NCBI GenBank assembly: GCA_913059205.1
Contig: CAJXRM010000014.1
Span: forward strand, 1 to 44,443
From: an uncultured Flavobacteriales bacterium
GTDB lineage: Bacteria > Bacteroidota > Bacteroidia > Flavobacteriales_D > Crocinitomicaceae
Direction: 5' to 3'
DNA length: 44,443 bases
The notes beneath the pieces are model-generated. The model was given only the letters and a program-made list of their open reading frames with translations. It was not told where the DNA came from and did not search any database. Positions 40,087 through 44,443 of the stretch are shown in pieces (position 1 is the first letter of the stretch; every line of letters starts with the position of its first letter). Made by a program: the position numbers and the translations under genes.

Positions 40087-41058
40087 ATGAAAACAGATTT
40101 AAAAGACTTTGCCTTAAGCAAATTGTTAAATATAGAATTACCAGTTATTGTTGCTCCAATGTTTCTAGTTTCTAATGTGGAAATGGTCGTGGAGGCTATA
40201 AAAGCAGGGGCAACCGGTGCGATTCCAGCATTGAATTACAGAACGGTAGAAGAACTTCGATCAGCTATTCAACAAGTCAAAAAGGAAGCGAAAGGTCCTT
40301 TGGGAATAAATTTGATTGTCAATAAATCCAATTTTTTATACAAAGAACAACTGAAAGTTTGTTGTGAAGAAAAAATCGATTATATAATTACATCATTGGG
40401 ATCTCCGGAAGAAACGATTCGTGAAGCAAGAAAGGCAGGAGTCAAGGTTTTTTGTGATGTTGTAGATATTAATTATGCGAAAAAAGTTGAAGCCTTAGGC
40501 GCTGATGCCTTGATAGCAGTGAATAAAGAAGCAGGTGGACATTCTGGTCCGATGTCGTTTAAAGAATTAGTTCCCTTATTGAAAAAGGAATGCAACATCC
40601 CTGTAATTTCAGCTGGAGGCGTTGGAAATGGTTTTGAAATGGTCGAAATCGCAAAATGTGGAGCAGACGGATTTTCTATGGGAAGTATTTTCATCGCTTC
40701 AAACGAGGCAGGTGTATCAGATGACTATAAAAACGCGTGCATCCAATATGGAAAAGACGATATTGTTCTAACTGAAAAATTATCAGGAAGTCCATGTACG
40801 GTGATAAATACGCCATACGTCCAAAAAGTCGGGACGAAACAAAATTGGTTTGAACGCTTTTTAAGTAAGCACAAGAGGTTTAAAAAATGGTTCAAAGCTT
40901 TTACCTTTTTTAAGGGAATGAAAAAATTGCAAGCAGCAGCAAATAGTACAACGTATAAAACTGTGTGGTGTGCAGGACCATCAATAGAACATGTTAAGGA
41001 AATAAGGCCGATAAAGGCAATAATAGATCAATTAAAAGCAGAGTATGTCAAAGGATAA
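40087..41058 (+). CDS. Nitronate monooxygenase family FMN protein (second paralogue)
   Basis: A 323-aa TIM-barrel flavoprotein, distinct from the one at 21894-22847. It shows LNIELPVIVAPMFLVSN, KEAGGHSGPMSF with the conserved histidine near residue 150, and the FMN-binding CNIPVISAGGVGNG and CGADGFSMGSIF motifs. Substrate is uncertain between nitronates and an enoyl-ACP-like role. The C-terminal part (SKHKRFKKWFKAFTFFKGMKK) is basic. It overlaps the DUF4442 gene by 14 nt. A degenerate -7 box (TAATTTCA) ends 4 nt before the ATG. Confidence 0.85.
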   Translation: MKTDLKDFALSKLLNIELPVIVAPMFLVSNVEMVVEAIKAGATGAIPALNYRTVEELRSAIQQVKKEAKGPLGINLIVNKSNFLYKEQLKVCCEEKIDYIITSLGSPEETIREARKAGVKVFCDVVDINYAKKVEALGADALIAVNKEAGGHSGPMSFKELVPLLKKECNIPVISAGGVGNGFEMVEIAKCGADGFSMGSIFIASNEAGVSDDYKNACIQYGKDDIVLTEKLSGSPCTVINTPYVQKVGTKQNWFERFLSKHKRFKKWFKAFTFFKGMKKLQAAANSTTYKTVWCAGPSIEHVKEIRPIKAIIDQLKAEYVKG

Positions 41059-41524
41059 AAAGGATATTACGTTGAGTAAAATGAATTGGCTTTTGTTTTT
41101 ATTAAGTCGATTTAAAATCCCAATGATCGGTTATGTTCGTCCAAAATTACTTTTATTGAACGATGAAAAAGTTGAAGTGAAAATTCGATTGAGGAGACGT
41201 TCTAAAAATCATTTGAATTCCATGTATTTTGGTGCGTTAGCAATTGGGGCTGATGTGGCTGCTGGAATTCACACGTTCTATTTTTCCGAGAAATTAGGTA
41301 AAAAGGTTTCGTTTGCTTTTAAGGGAATGAATGCAGAGTTTATTAAACGAGCAGAATCGGATATAATATTCAAATGCAATGAAGGGGATTTGATTCATAA
41401 AGCGATACTCAAATCAGATTTGGAAAAAGTAAGAATCAACCAAACTGTCCTTGTGAATGCAGTTGACAGCAATAATGAAGTCGTTGCCAAATTTGATATG
41501 ATTGTCTCAGTAAAGGTGAAATAA
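41045..41524 (+). CDS. DUF4442 family hotdog-fold protein
   Basis: The 159-aa protein has the DUF4442 pattern: an N-terminal hydrophobic stretch (NWLLFLLSRFKIPMIGYVRPKL), the strand pair VEVKIRLRRRSKNHLNSMYFG, the central helix ALAIGADVAAGIHTFYF and C-terminal strands ending FDMIVSVKVK. DUF4442 is related to hotdog thioesterases such as PaaI/YiiD; activity here is unproven and no catalytic residue can be pointed to. It overlaps the flavoprotein gene by 14 nt, arguing for a shared lipid/acyl pathway. Confidence 0.87.
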   Translation: MSKDKKDITLSKMNWLLFLLSRFKIPMIGYVRPKLLLLNDEKVEVKIRLRRRSKNHLNSMYFGALAIGADVAAGIHTFYFSEKLGKKVSFAFKGMNAEFIKRAESDIIFKCNEGDLIHKAILKSDLEKVRINQTVLVNAVDSNNEVVAKFDMIVSVKVK

Positions 41525-41556
41525 TTGAAGGAGTTCAATTAAATTGATTGATTTTC

Positions 41557-41564
41557 TATCTTTG
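41557..41564 (+). promoter_or_regulatory. -7 box upstream of rhodanese gene
   Basis: TATCTTTG matches TAnnTTTG exactly. The ATG lies 22 nt further at 41587. No TTG at the usual spacing is clear. Confidence 0.4.
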
Positions 41565-41586
41565 TCACAATTACAAATGCTTGATT

Positions 41587-41904
41587 ATGCAATACATTTC
41601 AGTTACAGAGCTTAAAGAGAAACTATTGAGGAATGATAGACTGACTCTTTTAGATATCAGAGAAGAATACGAACGTGATATTTGTTCAATTGGTGGATTG
41701 CATATCCCAATGGCGGAAGTGCAAGACAGATCAAACGAAATTTCAAAAGAACAGCCAGTAATTGTATTGTGCCGATCTGGAAAAAGAGCACAGTCTGTGG
41801 CAAATTTACTTGAAAGTGATTTGAATTTTTCAGATGTGAGTATTGTAGAAGGCGGAATTTTGGCTTGGATAGAACAAGTCGACAATCAATTAGAAGCATA
41901 TTAA
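41587..41904 (+). CDS. Rhodanese-like domain protein
   Basis: The ATG at 41587 starts MQYISVTELKEKL; an in-frame TTG at 41548 lies before the -7 box and is rejected. The 105-aa protein is a single rhodanese domain: LTLLDIREEYERDICSIGGL (motif CH2A), HIPMAEV, and the active-site loop VLCRSGKRAQS with Cys62 as sulfur carrier. It ends EGGILAWIEQVDNQ. Such small proteins carry or transfer sulfane sulfur in the cytoplasm. The DUF368 gene follows after 1 nt. Confidence 0.92.
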   Translation: MQYISVTELKEKLLRNDRLTLLDIREEYERDICSIGGLHIPMAEVQDRSNEISKEQPVIVLCRSGKRAQSVANLLESDLNFSDVSIVEGGILAWIEQVDNQLEAY

Positions 41905-41905
41905 A

Positions 41906-42835
41906 ATGGCAAAAAGATCACCAATTCAATTGGCACTTCTTTCAATGAAAGGTGTTGCAATGGGAGCAGCAGATGTTGTACCTGGTGTATCAGGAGGAAC
42001 AATCGCATTTATTTCTGGGATTTATGAAGAGTTAATTGAGAGTATCAATAAAATTAACCTTGCAGCATTAAAAGTATGGAAAAATGAGGGGTTCAAATCC
42101 TTTTGGAACCACATAAATGGGACATTTTTTGTTTTTTTATTCGCAGGAATTATTATTAGTATAGCTTCTTTAGCAAAAATTGTAACTTACTTCTTAGAAG
42201 TTCATCCGGTATTGATTTGGAGTTTTTTCTTTGGGTTAATTATAGCGAGTGTTTGGTTAATTGGGAAAACGATAAAAAAATGGACTCTAGGAGTTATACT
42301 TATCTTGTTGATAGGAACGTTAATTGCGTTTTATATTTCGTCAATTGAATCCGTGGCAACTGTTGATGCCAAATGGTATATTTTTCTGAGTGGTGCAATT
42401 GCCATCTGCGCCATGATTTTACCTGGGATTTCAGGTTCATTTATACTTGTTTTAATGGGAAGTTACCATATTATTTTGGAAGCTGTGAAATCGCGGGATC
42501 TTACTGTGATTGCTTTGTTTGCTGTTGGTTGTTTGATCGGACTACTAACTTTTGCTCGATTATTAAAATATTTATTCAATCATTTCAAGGAAATTACAAT
42601 TGCTCTATTGACGGGATTTATGATTGGGTCTTTATATAAAGTGTGGCCTTGGAAAAATCAACTTGGGACTGAGCCAATTGTTGTTCATTCAAATGGCAAA
42701 GAAGATTTTATGATGACAAATGTACTTCCCGACAATTTTAATGGAGATTCCATGCTCTTACCTGCGATAGGTTGCGCAATTGGTGGAATGTTATTGATTT
42801 TGATTCTTGAACGCTTTGCTCCTAAAGAAGCATGA
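41906..42835 (+). CDS. DUF368 family membrane protein (PopT-type undecaprenyl-phosphate translocase)
   Basis: A 309-aa membrane protein with about eight to nine hydrophobic segments and the two DUF368 signatures: MGAADVVPGVSGGTIAFISG near the N-terminus, and its inverted-repeat counterpart MILPGISGSFILVLMGSYHI near residue 170. Members of this family (PopT) have been identified as candidate C55-P translocases that recycle the carrier lipid for cell-wall and surface polymer synthesis. It lies 1 nt after the rhodanese gene and overlaps aroE by 4 nt. The assignment by family is firm; the transport role is from family knowledge. Confidence 0.92.
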   Translation: MAKRSPIQLALLSMKGVAMGAADVVPGVSGGTIAFISGIYEELIESINKINLAALKVWKNEGFKSFWNHINGTFFVFLFAGIIISIASLAKIVTYFLEVHPVLIWSFFFGLIIASVWLIGKTIKKWTLGVILILLIGTLIAFYISSIESVATVDAKWYIFLSGAIAICAMILPGISGSFILVLMGSYHIILEAVKSRDLTVIALFAVGCLIGLLTFARLLKYLFNHFKEITIALLTGFMIGSLYKVWPWKNQLGTEPIVVHSNGKEDFMMTNVLPDNFNGDSMLLPAIGCAIGGMLLILILERFAPKEA

Positions 42836-43569
42836 GGAAATTTGGTTTGATAGGTCGCTCTTTGGAACACTCTTTTTCAAAATCCTATTTTGAACACTAT
42901 TTTAACGAAAACTCCATCAACTCAAGTTACCAAAACATTGAGCTTGCAGAAATTGATGAGGTAAAATCTGTTTTTTCCGATGGATATTCAGGATTGAATG
43001 TCACAATTCCATATAAAGAGAAAATTATCCCGTATTTAGACGAATTATCTGATGAAGCGAAAAGTGTCGGAGCAGTAAACGTTATTGAATTCAAAAACGG
43101 TAGAACAATCGGTCACAATACCGATACATATGGATTTCGAAATTCCATTAAGCCATTTTTAAATAATCACCACGATAAGGCAATAATTTTTGGAACAGGT
43201 GGGGCGAGTAAGGCAGTAGAATTTGTGTTAAAGTCGTTAGGGGTTGATGTTATTTTTGTTTCCCGTAACCCAATTGGTGAGAATCAATTTGGATATGAAG
43301 AAGTGAACAATTATATGACAAATGCATGTAAATTGTGGGTCAATACAACGCCAATTGGAACTTATCCAAATGTAAACGATGTACTACCTATTTCATTCAA
43401 CCATTTAACAGAAGATCATTTTTTGATTGACTTAATTTACAATCCGGAAAAAACAGCATTTTTGAAAGAGGGTGAGAAGAATGGTGCAATGATTCTTAAT
43501 GGTCAATCAATGTTAAAACATCAGGCTATGAAAGCTTGGGAGATTTGGAATTGTGATGATTCAAATTGA
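42832..43569 (+). CDS. aroE: Shikimate dehydrogenase
   Basis: At 245 aa, slightly shorter than E. coli AroE (272), as usual in Bacteroidota. Seen: the shikimate-binding serines (GRSLEHSFSKSYF), catalytic lysine 62 in LNVTIPYKEKIIPYL, AVNVIEF, GHNTDTYGF with Asp98, the NADP loop IIFGTGGASKAVEF, and NTTPIGTYP and NGQSMLKHQAMKAWEIW at the C-terminus. It reduces 3-dehydroshikimate to shikimate with NADPH. Its start ATGA overlaps the PopT-type gene, and its end overlaps the next gene by 14 nt. Confidence 0.95.
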   Translation: MRKFGLIGRSLEHSFSKSYFEHYFNENSINSSYQNIELAEIDEVKSVFSDGYSGLNVTIPYKEKIIPYLDELSDEAKSVGAVNVIEFKNGRTIGHNTDTYGFRNSIKPFLNNHHDKAIIFGTGGASKAVEFVLKSLGVDVIFVSRNPIGENQFGYEEVNNYMTNACKLWVNTTPIGTYPNVNDVLPISFNHLTEDHFLIDLIYNPEKTAFLKEGEKNGAMILNGQSMLKHQAMKAWEIWNCDDSN

Positions 43570-44164
43570 GGATGAAATCAAGTTGGGTCCCAATGTAAAA
43601 GTTGACTTCCTTTCTGAAATCGATGAATTGGTTGATTTTGCTAAAGTGTGTACTTCCTTCGCGAATAATTTAGGCGGAAGTGTATTTTTAGGAGTTAATG
43701 AAAAAGGTAAAATACTTGGGATCAATCCCGATTCTGAACTAAAATTGATCAGTCAAGTTAAAGATGTTATTGTAGGTGATTTGCTTTTCGAATCAATTAC
43801 ACACATTATAAAACATCACTGTATTATTGAAGTGAAAATTCAGAAAGCAAAGATTCCTCTATTGGTTAGGTTAATTGAAGGTTCAAGCGTGTATTATTTT
43901 CGTGTTGACTCCAAGACTCTCCTAGCGAATAAAATCATCGAGCGATACTTGAATTTGAAACGATTTGGAAAAAAGGTTGTCGAAACAAGTATTCATAATG
44001 ACTTTTTAAATAAACTAGGAGACGATTCTAAAAATCTATCCCGTTTATATAAAATGATGGAACTCAAACCTAAGGATATTGATGGATTAACGGCTGATTT
44101 ATTGTTTTTAAAAAAACTCAAAGTTTGTTTCATCGATGAAAAATTCTATTTCAAGCGAATTTAA
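43556..44164 (+). CDS. AlbA_2 (Schlafen AlbA-like) domain protein
   Basis: Start ATG 43556 (MIQIEDEIKLG), inside aroE; 202 aa. Residues of about 5-125 follow the AlbA_2 pattern: E-D/E-x2-L-G start, VDFLSEIDELVDFAKVCTSFANNLGGSVFLGVNEKGKILGI and a strand pair ending SSVYYFRVDSKT. The domain is a putative nucleic-acid-binding fold found in transcription regulators and Schlafen proteins. The remaining 75 residues are helical with a final LTADLLFLKKLKVCFIDEKFYF, which could be a small winged-helix-like end. No AAA domain is present. The 14-nt overlap with aroE suggests co-expression. Confidence 0.82.
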   Translation: MIQIEDEIKLGPNVKVDFLSEIDELVDFAKVCTSFANNLGGSVFLGVNEKGKILGINPDSELKLISQVKDVIVGDLLFESITHIIKHHCIIEVKIQKAKIPLLVRLIEGSSVYYFRVDSKTLLANKIIERYLNLKRFGKKVVETSIHNDFLNKLGDDSKNLSRLYKMMELKPKDIDGLTADLLFLKKLKVCFIDEKFYFKRI

Positions 44165-44214
44165 ATCGTAAAATTACGTAATATTGTCACGAATTAACTT
44201 AAACACTATACATC

Positions 44215-44394
44215 ATGAACAAAGCGATTTATATCATTGGAATTGTACTTGCATTTATTTTCATAGGAATTTGTAGTTATTATGCAGAGGAAGTAAGTTC
44301 TGCACGATTTGACTATTTATTTTCAAACTATAATTATTCAGATTTTTCATATGGAGGATATTCTTCCTATGATTCTAGTTATAGAGACTTAACT
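44215..44394 (+). CDS. Membrane protein, N-terminal fragment (3' truncated)
   Basis: Only the first 60 residues are genomic: a membrane segment (AIYIIGIVLAFIFIGICSYYA) followed by a Ser/Tyr-rich stretch (SNYNYSDFSYGGYSSYDSSY). It resembles short Flavobacteriales membrane proteins with low-complexity juxtamembrane parts, but I do not recognise it. The frame runs into the adapter at 44395; the residues LSLIHI that would follow are adapter-encoded. Real length unknown. Confidence 0.6.
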
Positions 44395-44443
44395 CTGTCT
44401 CTTATACACATCTGACGCTGCCGACGATCTACTCTGTGTAGAT
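44395..44443. other. Nextera i5-side sequencing adapter (artefact)
   Basis: Bases 44395-44413 are the reverse-complement mosaic end CTGTCTCTTATACACATCT, 44414-44427 the read-1 arm GACGCTGCCGACGA, 44428-44435 (TCTACTCT) the i5 index position (reverse complement AGAGTAGA, matching, from memory, S504), and 44436-44443 (GTGTAGAT) the P5 arm. Genomic sequence ends at 44394. Confidence 0.98.

Overview
The window is one contig of a Bacteroidota genome, most likely order Flavobacteriales. I infer this from AT-rich DNA, many type IX secretion (T9SS) substrates with CHU_C or Por_secre_tail sorting domains, PorP/SprF-like partner proteins, Bacteroidota promoter boxes (TAnnTTTG) and near absence of Shine-Dalgarno sequences. 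A Crocinitomicaceae/Fluviicola-like source is plausible but unproven. The contig still carries Illumina Nextera adapter and index sequence at both ends (1-46 and 44395-44443). The first and last genes are therefore truncated, and their outermost translated residues are artefacts.

Region 1 (48-14486, +) is a surface and secretion locus: a truncated von Willebrand factor D (VWD) protein, then two consecutive modules, each a giant type B T9SS adhesin (IgGFc-binding-like N-terminus, about 90-residue repeats, PKD domains, CHU_C) followed at once by a PorP/SprF-like protein. A PorE-like OmpA protein (TPR, beta-propeller, CRD, OmpA) follows, ending at a hairpin terminator, and then another CHU_C protein with an S-H-I-V-G-G-E N-terminal domain. 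I expect the PorP/SprF proteins to serve export of the neighbouring adhesins and the OmpA protein to anchor the apparatus to peptidoglycan.

Region 2 (14539-22847) has a GNAT acetyltransferase (+), then minus-strand genes: a GT9 glycosyltransferase, another S-H-x-x-G-G/CHU_C protein with an FN3-like middle, an inactive plus active M16 peptidase pair, and a nitronate monooxygenase-like flavoprotein.

Region 3 (22940-33628) has an SBBP/PKD/CHU_C protein, an M42 aminopeptidase, two small membrane proteins, two tandem terminators, an NHL-propeller type A T9SS cargo, a DUF2892 protein, and a minus-strand pair of M28-PDZ peptidase and a type A T9SS propeller protein.

Region 4 (33931-44394) is mainly housekeeping: GNAT, CoA-transferase III and a lipoprotein cytochrome c in one minus-strand operon; the Tex RNA-binding protein (+); a 147-nt imperfect palindrome; menA-menC for menaquinone (-); then a compact plus-strand run of nitronate monooxygenase-like protein, DUF4442, rhodanese, DUF368 (PopT-type) translocase, AroE, an AlbA_2-type protein and a truncated membrane protein. 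Seven T9SS cargo genes take up roughly 40% of the window. I saw no tRNA, rRNA, CRISPR array, insertion sequence or prophage gene.
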